Positions 33,326-44,197 of a DNA stretch of 64,000 nt are shown piece after piece. Each line of letters starts with the position of its first letter. The stretch's first letter is position 1. Under the pieces are notes generated by a model. That model did not search any database, was not told the DNA's origin, and saw only the letters and a program-made list of their open reading frames with translations. Where the stretch lies: the NCBI RefSeq assembly GCF_040802235.1, contig NC_133169.1, positions 42,539,034 through 42,603,033 on the forward strand, given 5' to 3'. This DNA is from Manis javanica (lineage: Eukaryota; Chordata; Mammalia; Pholidota; Manidae). Made by a program: the position numbers and the translations under genes.

Positions 33326-34778
33326 CTTTTCTTACTGGAAATTAATATTTCAATAATCAGTTTGGGAAAATAATTATACCACACAAACTGTATTATGTTA
33401 AAGTATTATTCATTCATTTTTATTAAAAAATGGAGAATAATGTATGCATAAATTACTAGTAATCATATGAACAAAAGTTTTGCTTGAATAAAATGAATGA
33501 TTATTTCTTACACCCACTCTTTTGAATGTAATTTATATGGTATCTAGTGAATTTTTGTTTATATTCCCACCACTGTTTCGTAAGTCATAAAGGCCTGGAA
33601 CAATATGAGTTATTTCCCCATTTATACATTGATTTGTTCACAAATATTTGATAAAAACTTAAGTCTAATTGTAAAAAGATGCCTTATATTAAGTTTTTCC
33701 CAATCATAATAATTTTTCACTTTGATCCTTTATGTCAGTATAGGATTTTTTGTATAAACAGTCTATAATTTTATTAGAGAAGAAATATCTCTATCTAAAC
33801 AAGTCTGTTCATGTGCATAATCATAAAATAAAATCAATTTCAGAATTGCCATTCATCAGAGTTAATATCAAAGAGAAAGAAGATATCTGGTGCAAATGCT
33901 TCACAAGCAGATAATTACTTTATTGTAGCCATAAAAAATCAAAATGGACAATGCACACAAATAGTGTGTGAAGAACACACAATGTTAGCATAAGAAAAAC
34001 AAACTTCTGATAATGTTCTAGTGCTTAACATAAAGAATATTTATAGGATGAAGAATGAGAGCCTGGCTTTAACGGAGTTGAATGAAGTCACTTATGTTTC
34101 TGTACATTGAATGTGGATAACACATGATGGCTGGGATTTGGAGAATCCAAAGTCACGACAGTAAAATGAGTGACAATTCATATCACAGAGAAAAGTACAG
34201 AGTGGAACACACATGAACAATCCTGATCAGACAGAAAATATATTTTCCCCTCAAAATCTTAGAAAGTCTTAAAAACTCTGGATGAATTTTACTTGTATAA
34301 TGCTTATTTCAGTGTTGAGTTAAATATTTTTGTTCCAGGAGTAGAAGGGAATTTATAATTAGGAAAAAGGGTGTTTGCTATTTCCATGATGTTTTGATAT
34401 AGAGATAACCACATGCTAATCTCAGAATTAAATCCTAAAATTAACAAAGTTTTGTGGTCATTGTTCCAGACCCTAATTGTGCAAAACCCACCAGCTGTTC
34501 TCTTTCAAATACAATTGCTGCTAGGTCTGAATTTATATTAATATGTCTATCCATGTATCTGTGTTTTGTTAATTCAAATAAAAGTTACTAAAAAGTGTCA
34601 CTTTCTGTTTTGATTTGTTTAACCCCAATGGGTCACTGAAAGCTGCCTAAGTATATCTGTTTCTTCTGTTCTTATAGCATTACACCTCACAGCATGGGCC
34701 ACACATTATTTGTTCATGCCCTTATCCATAAGCACCTTAGCTATTCTAACTCCCATCTTACTGAAGAATTTTGTTTCT
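33326..34778. other. No gene recognised
   Basis: AT-rich flank of the OR pseudogene with no convincing frame, exon or repeat. Confidence 0.4.
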
Positions 34779-34795
34779 AAAAATATCTTCACCCA
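34779..34795 (+). repeat. 17-bp target-site duplication, left copy
   Basis: AAAAATATCTTCACCCA recurs exactly at 35,304-35,320. Confidence 0.85.
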
Positions 34796-35303
34796 ATATT
34801 GGTATATACACCCAATGGAATTTTATTCACCCATAAGAAGTAAACAAATCCTACCATTTGCAACAACATGGATGGAGCTGGAGGGTATTATGCTCAGTGA
34901 AATAAGCCAGGCAGAGAAAGTAAAGTACCAAGGGATTTCAGTCAATTGTGGAGTATAACAACAAAGCAAAACTGAAGGTACAAAACATCAGCAGACTCAC
35001 AGACTCCAAGAAAGGACAAGTGGTTACCAAAGGGGAGGGGAGGGGGAAGTTGGGTGGAGAGGGAGGGAGAAGGAAATTGTGGGTAATTATGATTGGCACA
35101 CATGGTGTGTGGAGGGTGCACAGGGAAGACAGTGTAACACAGAGAAGACAAGTAGTGACTGTGTGGCATCTTACTACACGGATGGACAGTGACTTTAATT
35201 GGGTATGGTGGGGGGCTTGATAATATGGGTGAATATAGTAACCACAATGTTTTTCATGTGAAACCTTCATAAGAGCATATATCAGTGATACCTAAGTAGA
35301 AAT
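34796..35303 (+). mobile_element. Short 5'-truncated L1 insertion with perfect TSD
   Basis: Contains the end of ORF2 (YIHPMEFYSPIRSKQILPF, ISQAEKVKYQ) and the 3'UTR blocks seen at 9,000-9,300. It ends near an A-rich tail and is flanked by an exact 17-bp direct repeat. It ends in the ordinary L1 3' end, without the ERV tail. Confidence 0.9.
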
Positions 35304-35320
35304 AAAAATATCTTCACCCA
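35304..35320 (+). repeat. 17-bp target-site duplication, right copy
   Basis: Exact repeat of 34,779-34,795. Confidence 0.85.
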
Positions 35321-35361
35321 TGTATACTCCCCTCAGCATGACACTGTGAGTTCTTGCTAAA

Positions 35362-35463
35362 GTGGAGTACAACAACAAAGCAAAACTGAAGGAACAAAAC
35401 AGCAGCCGACTCACAGACTCCAACAAAGGACTAGCAGTTACCAAAGGGGAGGGGAGGGGGAAT
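35362..35463 (+). repeat. About 100-bp L1-internal snippet, near-identical to 34,950-35,050
   Basis: The stretch from GTGGAGTACAACAACAAAGC to the GGGGAGGGG run repeats the neighbouring L1 3'UTR with few changes. It has neither an upstream ORF2 part nor a poly(A) tail. A local duplication or gap-repair patch copied from the adjacent L1 explains it better than an independent insertion. Confidence 0.75.
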
Positions 35464-36830
35464 TGAGACACAACTTTCCAATAGTTGCCACTCTTGCAAT
35501 TATAAAGTTTCATCTCATTTTCATTTCAGTTTCATTTCAGATTGCTAGTGTATTAGAAGTCCTCATAACTTATAAGAATGTGGAAATTATCTTATGGGTA
35601 TTTTAATGTACTTTTTTGCCTATTTTTATTGTATTTCTGGACATATCACTTTGATTTGAAAGTGTTATTGTATACTTTATATATCAATAGAAGACATGTT
35701 TTTCAATTAGAAAAGATCTATTTTCTTCTGTTTATTTAAATTTTGATCCTATATCTCTCTTTGAAGAATTAAATTTTCTTTTAATATCACAATATACTGT
35801 TACCTGCGTCATTTCTGTCTCAGTAATGTTTGTGGAGCTTACGCTGACCTAAGATTCGAAAGGAATCTCTGTTTCTTGTATTTTTTTGTATCTTTTAAAT
35901 TGTCTTTTAGTAGCATCTAAGATGACTTGTGAATTATTTTTGGGTTTCTATAATATATGGTGATGAAGGTATACTATTAGTAAATTTTACCTAAAAATTT
36001 AAAAAGTAAAAATATTATGTCAAAATCAATAACACTTTAAATTTACCAATACAGTTGTTACTATCAATGTTATTACTATTATACCTAGTCTGATAAGAGT
36101 ACAAATCAGGAGACAATTTGTGATTACAGCTCCACCTCATCTAAGAATGGCAGAAACTCTAGTTTTGCTTATACTTTAAAAAGGTGATGTTTTACTTCTG
36201 GCAGAATAGTCCCAGAAATACTTGGAATTCTGACCTTACAATTATTATATTATTTAATCATCTGTTCAAATATATATTTATTCATGGAAGTAATCCACAT
36301 TAATTGTAAAATTAGAGTATACAAGGCAAAACAGATCATGCTACCTATCAAAAAGTTGTTTCAAATCTCCTTGAAAATAATTCTATATTCCATATCTATA
36401 GCTTAAGTTCCAGTTTTAAATGAACACTGGGCAGTTCCATTGAATAAGCTGGATCAATACAGTGCTCATAGAAAACACTCCTGGTTCCTGGAAAAATATA
36501 TTTAATAACAGACCTCACTAACCCTGAATATGTGCTGGTTACATCCTTGTCCATTTAGATTGGGACAAATGAACATATTTAGCCTCTTTAGGCTTTTTAC
36601 TCTAAAATACCTCAATCTACTGCCTCATCTGTAGGCCTATAAGGAATTTTGGCTTTAGAAATAAAAGGACACAGAAGGACCGAAATGTTTACTATGCTGG
36701 TAACTGCCTGAGACTCCTGAGGGTGTGAAACAAAGGACAATTGAAAACCTATTTCCCAATGGTGTAAATTTGTTTTTCATAAGCCAATGTAATTTTATTT
36801 ATATAGACTTATTTATACTTTTAAGACCCT
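35464..36830. other. No gene recognised
   Basis: AT-rich sequence without recognisable coding or mobile features. Confidence 0.4.
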
Positions 36831-37480
36831 ACCTTACTGATGTATAATTCATATATAATTCATTAATATATGGTATATATTCCTGTTTTAATTCAGAGTT
36901 GTACAACCAACATCAAAATCAATTTTGGAACATTTTCTAATCACAAAAAGAAACCCAACATGCTTTAGGAGTTACTCCCAATTTCCTCAAACTTCTTTTA
37001 ATTATAGGGAATCATTAATCTACTTTCAGACTCTATAGATTTGCCTATTTTTATCTAATATATAAATGAAATCATATAATATGTCCTTTATAAACTGCCT
37101 TTTTAAACTGAGTGTAATGTTTTTCAGGTTTCATTCAAGTTATAGGATGTATCAATAAGTTACTTTTCCTTCTTGTCCAATAGTATCCTATTACATGGAA
37201 ATACCCTAATTTATCAGTCAATGAACATTTTAGTTACTTCTACTTTTTTGGCCATTATGAATATGAATAATGTTATTTTAAACATTGACATACAAATTTC
37301 TTGCAGACATATGTCTTCTTTTATCTATATACCTAGGAGTGGAAATACTATGTTATATGATAACTCTATATTTAATCATTTGGAAACTGCAAGCCAGTCT
37401 TTCAAAGTGGCAAAACCATTTCATATTCCCACCACAAAGATATGGTGCTCAAATTTCTCTACATCCTTATTAACACCTGT
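36830..37480 (-). mobile_element. Old L1 3'-end fragment, antisense
   Basis: Reverse-complement L1 ORF2 end and 3'UTR. The region before 37,480 contains the reversed early part of the block found in sense just downstream, so the two pieces are in head-to-head arrangement. Confidence 0.5.
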
Positions 37481-37484
37481 TATG

Positions 37485-38300
37485 CCTATTTGCAGATGGC
37501 ATGATTTTCTGTATGGAAAACCCTAAAGAGACTATACCAAAAAGCTGTCTGAGAAATTTGCATTCAGTAAAGTTACATGATATTAAATAAATGCACAGAA
37601 AACAATTACATTTCTATAACTTAAAACAAAGTATCTGAAAGAAATTTAAAAAGCAATCTCATTTACAATGGTACAGTATTGAAAAGCAATAAATTACTTA
37701 GGGATAGATTTAACCAAGGAGATGAAAGACCCTATACAATAGAAACTATAAGGCCTTGATCAAAGAGATTGAAGAAAATAGTGTCTATCAATAGGTGAAT
37801 GGATAAAGAATATGTGGTACATATACACAATATTCAGTTATAAAATGAAAACAAATCCTCTGATTTACAACAACATGGATAGATCTAGAGGGTATTATGC
37901 TCAGTGAAATAAGCCAGGTGGAGAAAGACAAATACCATATGACTTCACTTACACATGGAATCTAAAAATGAAAACAAAATGATCAAAACAGTAATTGACA
38001 TATAAATGGAGGAAAGACTGGTTGTTAAGATGGTGGAGGGCTTGGGGTGGGTGGGTGAAACAGGTGAAGGGGATAAAGAGGCACAGAATCACAATATAAT
38101 ATAAATTAGTCACAGGGATGAAAGTATAGGATAGGTAACATAGTCAGTGGTTCTATAACATCTATGTTGATAGACACTAACTACACCAGATGGGGTGAGG
38201 ATTTTAAAATATATATGACTGCTGAAACACTGTGTTGTATACTTGAAACCAACATAATGTTGTGTGTCCAATGAACTTCAATAAACACTGAGCAACAAGA
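37485..38300 (+). mobile_element. Old L1 fragment, sense, internally deleted
   Basis: A reverse-transcriptase-domain piece with a LQMA.FSVWKTLKRLYQKA-like block (37,490-37,560) jumps near 37,780 to the ORF2 end (a SIGEWIKNMWYIYT-like block, 37,785-37,830) and a 3'UTR ending with CAATAAACACTGAG near 38,290. All frames are broken. Confidence 0.6.
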
Positions 38301-38589
38301 CAGGGTCCTCAGCATACATCACAGAGTTAGAATCATCTATCATGTCCCCCATATTCTCTGGTAGACAAAAAAAATTATATTAGACCAGATGTTCAAAAGA
38401 CTTAAAAATTACCTTCCAGGAACCAGATACAAATGGTTGAAACTTTCGTTAGACGTGTATTATTTTCTACGCAGTGTAATAATAATCATTCCTAAAAAGA
38501 CATTACATTTCTTTTCTTGTGAAGAGAACATTCCAAATCCACTCTCCTAGCTACCCTCACACAGAGAGCATAGTATTGTTAACCACAGT

Positions 38590-39355
38590 TTTAGTTAGGC
38601 TCCCACACAGATGGAGCTCGGTTGCAGAGCCAGGAGAGCACAAAGGTAGTGCCAGGCCTCCCAGCTGTTTGGACAGTGGTGTGTGTAATTAGCAGCCTGC
38701 CCTTCAGGTTACAGCTGTGATGATGATGCCCGGGTTCTTGTTCACAGAGTCCAAGAATGAACTTTGCACTCAAGGTAGGAGAGCAAGTCAGAGGCTTTTA
38801 TTTGGAGATAAAGTGAGAGGATAGAGCTCCTAGCTCATGCCAAGAAGGGAAAAGAGAGCCCTGGGTGGTACATTGTTTAGGAGATTTATATGCAGTTGAG
38901 AGATAAAGGGCTAAGGATGCGGACCCTGCTAAGTGGTCCCAAAATGTTTATATTGAAGAGACATTTTTTTGTTAGTTTTACAGGTTATTTACAAGAAATG
39001 TACTGCTCTTTTTCCTCCCAGGATAGCAGCTTCCTAGTCTGGGGGCCTATCAATCAAAAGTGCCTGCTTTGCTTCCAAGGTGAGCTGACTTATTGTCTGC
39101 TGGTTAAAGAATATGTTAACAAAGTTACTTTTTAAAATTGGGTTTTAAAGTGCAACCTTCAGAATGGAGTCCTTCCTGTTTTTACTAGGTGCTTGCTAAA
39201 TCAATTGCCCAGGTTGCAAATTACTTGATTAGGGCTGGAGGAGGAAAAGCAGCACCTGGGTAAAGTTAAAATACAAGCTGCCCTCCCATCCCCCCACCCC
39301 CGGAGGCCCTCACCCACCCCTCTACCTCAGCCCAAGGTCCCCGTCTCAGTGAAGC
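38590..39355 (-). repeat. Probable solo LTR of an ERV, minus strand
   Basis: On the minus strand the sequence contains an AATAAA (TTTATT near 38,797) followed by a U5-like stretch that ends in a CAAGAACCCGGG-type phrase near 38,735. This is the same layout as the LTR at 46.95 kb. No internal retroviral genes lie next to it, so a solo LTR is likely. Exact ends are not certain. It abuts a CpG island, so it could act as an alternative promoter or simply be a neighbour. Confidence 0.5.
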
Positions 39356-39369
39356 CTAATAGAGGGCGG

Positions 39370-40660
39370 TCTTGTGTGGTTAGCAGCCTGTCCTGCGGTT
39401 GCTGCTGATAAGCAAATGGGTGCCTTTTTAGAGAGAGTCACGACTCCGGTCACTGTCCGGCGGGACCCACCCCTAGCGCACTGGCTCCCAGAGCCACGCC
39501 TTCTGAGGTGGACCCGGGAGCAGCCGCGGAATCCCGGATGTGCCCACAAACGCCGTAGCAAGGCCAAGGGCGGGCCAAAACTGCTTCCGGGGGCTCGGCG
39601 GCCATTCCGAAACCCGCCTCTCAGCAAAGCTCCGGGACAGGCACACAGGCCTCCTCCTGGAGGGCTCCAGGTGGGTGTCAGCCTGGCACCCATGGTGATC
39701 TGTAGGCGGGAGCCAGCCGAGAACCGTCTCCTCGGAGTCTTCTGGACAGACAGCCCTCCAAGGCTTCCAGGGCGGGCCGGGCGGCGCCTGACCGGCAAGT
39801 GAAACCCGCCCACAGGCTAGTACGCGCTTCCCCCCCGAGGTCCCGGCGAGCTGCAGCCCCGCGGAGGGAGCGGGTTTGCATGATGCTCTCTGAAGAAGGG
39901 AAAAAGATGCTCGTCTTTACAACAACCGCGATGGCGGCCGCTCGCATAGAGCATTAAGACGGCGCCCGCCATCGTAAAGCGTCAAGATGGCGACCGTCCG
40001 GGTAGAGCGTCAACATGGCGGCCGCTCACGTATAGCGTCAAGACGGAGCTGGCCTGCGTAGAGCGTCAACATGGCGGCCACCCGGGTGGACAGTCAGGAC
40101 GGAGCCCGCCCTGTTAGAGCGTCAAAACGGCGACCGCCCGCGTAGAAGGTCAAGATGGTGCTCACCCGCGAAGAGAGGCCGTGGCCAGCCTGTGGCCCCG
40201 GGTGTGTCCTCGCTCGGGTGCCGGCCCCTCGGACTGAGCCCGGCGGGTGAGCAGTGAGCCTCGTCCGTGGAGAGTCCCAGCGCTCCTGGATCGGCGGCCG
40301 GGTCGGGTGAGTCCCGCGCAGCCTTCCCAAGCTGTGAGCCTTCTCCTCGAGGGCTGGTTCCCAGGGCGCCATGTTTGGGGCGGTGTGTCCTCAGTGGTGC
40401 TGCCCGCCGCAGCTCTCTTCCCATCCCGCGTTTGGCTGCCTGGCCCTCGAAAGGCCAAAGCTCGGGGGACCAGGGTCGCTGAAAGGGAAGGCTGCCCTGT
40501 TCACGAGGCTGCAGCCGGGAAGGCGGCGGCCTGGGCCTGGGGCTTCCTCTCGGGCCCTTCAGCGCGAGAGCCTTTCTGAGGGTCCGGGGGCGCCGGAGGG
40601 CTCTGCCCAGGATCCGCAGCCACTCAGGGGCCCGCGGGCCGACTTGCTGGCGTCAGGGAG
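39370..40660. promoter_or_regulatory. Large CpG island
   Basis: About 1.3 kb of GC-rich sequence with abundant undecayed CpG, the largest in the window. A donor-like GGGTGAGT lies at 40,303-40,310. Long frames occur on both strands but overlap each other and have no family resemblance, so they reflect the lack of AT. CpG retention implies that the DNA is unmethylated in the germline, as at an active promoter or an imprint-type control element. No downstream exon of a known gene was recognised. A tandem repeat occupies its centre. Confidence 0.75.
39923..40174 (+). repeat. 28-bp minisatellite, nine units, with YY1-like motifs
   Basis: Nine consecutive 28-base units run without a single insertion or deletion (starts at 39,923, 39,951, 39,979, 40,007, 40,035, 40,063, 40,091, 40,119 and 40,147). 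The common unit begins GCGTCAA, then ATGGCGGCC or ACGGCGCCC, and ends TAGA. Units 4 and 6 contain AACATGGCGGC, a full match to the YY1 consensus AANATGGCGGC. Unit 3 differs from it by one base. Unit 1 retains GATGGCGGC, and unit 9 keeps AAGATGG. Units 2, 5, 7 and 8 have ACGG in place of ATGG. All motifs point the same way. Confidence 0.93.
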
Positions 40661-40689
40661 ACTGTGTACTCACAGCTGGGTCCGGAATG

Positions 40690-41095
40690 GCGTGTCTTTG
40701 TTTGCATGGCGGCTCTGCGTGAAACTGCTGAAACTCAAGGTCTGGCTGAAGGGTCCCATGGAGGGAGAGGTGTCACTCGGTAGCTGGTTTCCAAACAGAG
40801 TGAGTTGGGCTTTATGAGAGCCTCTGGCAGTGGCAGGCCTTAAACTTAGCAGCGCTCTATGTGGGGTTCAAACCCTTCATGTTTGGAGAGAAGCTCATGA
40901 CTGGGCTGCCCGCCCTGGGGTGGGTTCATGGCGGGACTGTGTCCCAGCCTCTCCTGCCTGCTTCACGCGGCGGTCTCTTACTAGCCCCATACTTAGGAGT
41001 GCTTAGTGTGCGAGTGTATTTCAGAAATTGTTGCACCAGGAGCTACGGATTCTGTATGTCTATGGGAAGATGTGAGCGCGTGTCTTCCTATGTCC
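40690..41095 (-). mobile_element. L1 5'UTR-like fragment, antisense
   Basis: The phrases GGAGAAGCTCATGACTGGG, GGGACTGTGTCCCAGCCTCT and TTCAGAAATTGTTGC resemble the reverse complement of old mammalian L1M 5'UTRs, as does 47,830-48,170. The implied L1 start lies near 41,095. It is unclear whether the CpG island to the left belongs to the same 5'UTR. Confidence 0.45.
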
Positions 41096-41104
41096 CCAGA
41101 AACC

Positions 41105-42714
41105 CTATCATAAATGGGTGAATTTTGTCAAAGGCTTTTTCTGCATCTGTGAAATTATTATATGATTTTCATCCTTCATTTTATCAAGCCATCCCTGAAA
41201 TAAATCTCCCTTTATTAGGGTGCATGATCTTTTCAATGTTTGTTTAATTCATTTTGCTAATACTTTCTTGAGGATTAATTGCATCTGTGCTCATTAGGGC
41301 TATTAGCCTATGGTTGTCTTTTTCTATGGTATACTTGTCTGGTTTTGGTATGAGGGTGATGTTGATCTCATAAAATGAATTTGGAAGCATTCTCTCCTCT
41401 TATGTTTTTTGGAAGAATATGAGAGGGAAAGGTATTAACTCTTTCATTATTTGGTAGAATTTTCCCGCAAAGTCGTCGGCCTTTGATTTTGTTGGGAGTT
41501 TTCTGATTACTGATTCAGAATTTCCTTCTAGTAATTTTTCTATTTCCTCATGAATTAAGTCTGAGAATATTGTATGTTTCTAGGGATTTTTCCATTTCTT
41601 CAAGGTTGTCCAATTTGTTGGCTATAATTGTTCGTGGCTGTTTCTTACAATCCTTTTGAGTTTCTGTGGTATCAGTTATGATGTCTTCTCTTATTTTTTT
41701 GAGTCCTCTTTCTTTTCTCAGTGAGTCTACCTAAAGGCTTATCGGTTTTATCTTTTCAAAGAACCTGCTCTTAGTTTCAGTGACCTTTTCTATTGCTTTT
41801 TTGTCTTTATTTCATTTATTTCTGCACTTCATTATTTCCTTCCTTCTACTGACTCTGGGCTTTGTTTTCCTTTTACTAGTTCCTTTAGTGTACAGGGTTA
41901 GATTGCTTATTGGAGATCTTTCTTGTTTTTTTTTTTTTTTGAGGTATTTCTATAAACTTCCTTCTTAGAACTGATTTTCTGTGTCCCAATCATTGCGTTT
42001 CTGTTTTCATTAGTCTCCAGGTATTTTTTTATTTTCTCTTTATTTGCTGAACCTTTCATTAGGCGCGTGTGGTTTAGTCTCCACATGTTTGTGTTTCCTC
42101 TAGTTTTCTTCTGTAACTGATTTCCAGTTTTATTCTGTTGTGGTTGGAAAAGATGATATGATTTCGGTCTTCTTAAATATTCTTAAATTTATGAAGACCT
42201 ATTTTGTGGCCAAACATGTGGTCTATCATTAAGAAAGTTCCATGTGTATTTGAAATGAATATGTGTTCTGCTGTTGGAAGGACTGCACTCTGTGTATCTG
42301 TTAAGTCCATCTGATTAATGTGTCATTTAAAGCCAATGATTCCTTATTGATTTTCAATCTTGGTGATCTGTCCATTGACATGAGATATTAAAATCCCCTA
42401 CTGTTATTGTATTGCTGTCAGTTTCTCCCTATATGCCTGTTAACTGTCACTTTATATATTTAGGTGCTCCTTCATTAGGTGCATAAATATTTTTAAATGT
42501 TATACTTTCTTTTTGGATTGATCCCCTTATCACTATGTAATGCCCTTGTCTTTTTTACAGTCCTTGGTTTAAAGTGTATTTTGTTTGATATAATTACTGC
42601 TACCCCATCTTCCTTTTCATTTCCATTTGCATGGAATAACTCTTTCCATAACTTCACTTTGAATTTCTGTGTATCTCTAGATATGAAGCGAATCTTTTGT
42701 AGAGAGATGGGTGT
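41105..42714 (-). mobile_element. Old antisense L1 ORF2 (left part, host of the chimeric L1)
   Basis: Reverse-complement L1 ORF2 from the reverse transcriptase region back towards the endonuclease-RT linker. It is broken by the chimeric L1 at 42,715 and resumes at 46,748 with the next part of the same ORF2, reading [19 protein letters not shown] on the minus strand. The join across the insertion is continuous. Confidence 0.75.
42704..42714 (+). repeat. 11-bp target-site duplication, left copy
   Basis: GAGATGGGTGT recurs at 46,737-46,747. It lies directly before the T-run that represents the poly(A) tail of the minus-strand insertion. Confidence 0.82.
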
Positions 42715-42741
42715 TTTGTTTTTTTTTTTTTTGTTTTTTTT

Positions 42742-43068
42742 CAGAGGGCATCTCTCATGTTTATTGATCAAATGGTTGTTAACAAAAATAAAATTCTGTA
42801 TAGGAGGGTCAATGCTCAGTGCACAATTATTAATCCATCTCAAGCCTAATTCTCATCAGTCTACAATCTTCTGAAGCATAACGAACAAGTTCTTACATGG
42901 TGAACGAATTCTTACATAGTGAATAAGATCTTACATGGTGAACAGTACAAGGGCATTCATCACAGAAACTTTCGGTTTTGATCAAACATTATGAATTATA
43001 AACAATCAGGTCAAATATGAATATTTGATTTTTATACTTGATTTATATGTGGATCCCACATTTCTCCC
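42742..43068 (-). promoter_or_regulatory. LTR U3-R segment serving as the poly(A) site of the chimera
   Basis: Read on the minus strand, a purine tract (AATAAAGGGAGAAA, plus-strand end near 43,054-43,068) precedes TGTGGGATCC, a TG-type LTR start. Near-identical 19-bp repeats follow (plus strand 42,890-42,908, 42,909-42,927 and 42,928-42,943, core CTTACATGGTGAA). AATAAA (plus-strand TTTATT at 42,760-42,765) lies about 20 bases before the A-tail. There is no U5, as expected for an RNA ending at the R/U5 border. Confidence 0.75.
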
Positions 43069-43108
<40 letters not shown>

Positions 43109-43135
43109 ACTACTACTACTACTATTATTATTATG
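43069..43135 (+). repeat. (ATT)n/(ACT)n microsatellite
   Basis: Runs of ATT triplets are interrupted by a short ACT run. The 27.7-kb relative has a shorter run at the corresponding place (28,015-28,040), so the expansion is copy-specific. Confidence 0.85.
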
Positions 43136-43891
43136 TTTAATAAAATGCTGAAGTGGTAGGTAGATGCAAGATAAAGGTAGAAAACATAGTTTAGTGTGTT
43201 AAGAGAGCAAATGTAGAGATGATCAGGTGTGTGCCTGTAGACTATGTGTTAATCCAAGCTAGACAAGGGCATTAAAACATCCACGGATGCAGAAGATTTC
43301 TCTCAAAACAGGGGGGTTGAGGTTCTAAGCCTCACCACTGTTGATCCCCAATTTCTCACCTGATGGCCCCCCTGCTACTGTGCCTGTCATAGGTTGTTCC
43401 TCCCTTGAGGAATCTTACCCATCTCTGGCTAACCAGTCATCTTCTGGGGCCATACAGGGAGATGTAAAGTTGGTAAGTCAGAGAGAAGCCATATTGTTTG
43501 AAAAGGTTAGCTTTTTACTTCTTTGCAGATTTATGCCCTGTGGCTTCTATGCCCAGCACTTGTGTCGAGGTATCTTTACCACCTGGAGGAATTATGATGC
43601 TCGGTAAATTAGATATGAGGCACGAATTCTATTTAAGGGTTGTAATTAGGAAGGAAGAAAAAAAGCTATAGAGGTAGCATATGGAAGAAAACATGGGAAG
43701 ATTGATTATTTCTTTGACATATCTTCTTGTAGAGTACCTTAAGCATGTATAGGTTTTAAACTACTGACTAACTTGCGCACACATATTAACATAATAGGAA
43801 TACGGTGACATAAACAAAGCAAATCTATTATTACCAGCCATATCCAGTGAAGCCAAGAAAACCATTTAGGCACCCTAGGCATTTGTGAAAA

Positions 43892-44197
43892 TTAGTCTAT
43901 GATATGATGGATATAGTCCAACTGTACTTGAACAGTCTGAGAGAAATCAGACAAATTAAAGCAACCCATTTCTGGGATCTGTTCACATCCCATATGTTCT
44001 TTTAACCGTAGGTAGTCTATAGTCATAAGATTTTGAAGTGCTACAACTTGCACCCCTCCCAACTCCTGGTTGAGTTCCAACAGTACAGATCTGGTCAAAT
44101 TTGTTTTCTCACTGTATGCACATGCCAGCCTAGACATCTCCCTCCTCATTCCAGTGGCAAGTCCAGGAAACAGTGGGGTGGACGCAACCAGAACCAC
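43892..44197 (-). pseudogene. env: Retroviral Env TM remnant inside the L1 3' extension
   Basis: An open frame of 101 codons resembles a retroviral transmembrane subunit. A hydrophobic small-residue start (fusion-peptide-like) is followed by a leucine heptad region with NQELGGVQVVALQN and then IDYLRLKEHMGCEQ. The loop that normally reads C-X6-C-C has glycine in place of the middle cysteine (C at CEQ, then MGC). NLSDFSQ follows. It stops before the membrane anchor, and traces of an anchor are read in other frames to the left. There is no leader or SU. It is untranslated in its present position in a 3'UTR. The family resemblance is to TM types with an immunosuppressive-domain-like segment. No function is implied. 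Confidence 0.7.

Noticed and set aside
40371-40817. 148-codon frame in the large CpG island
   Set aside because: Several overlapping frames on both strands are equally long and none resembles a protein. A first exon remains possible but unsupported.
43069-43135. Possible CRISPR-like or short tandem array
   Set aside because: Simple triplet repeats in a mammalian retroelement; no spacer structure.
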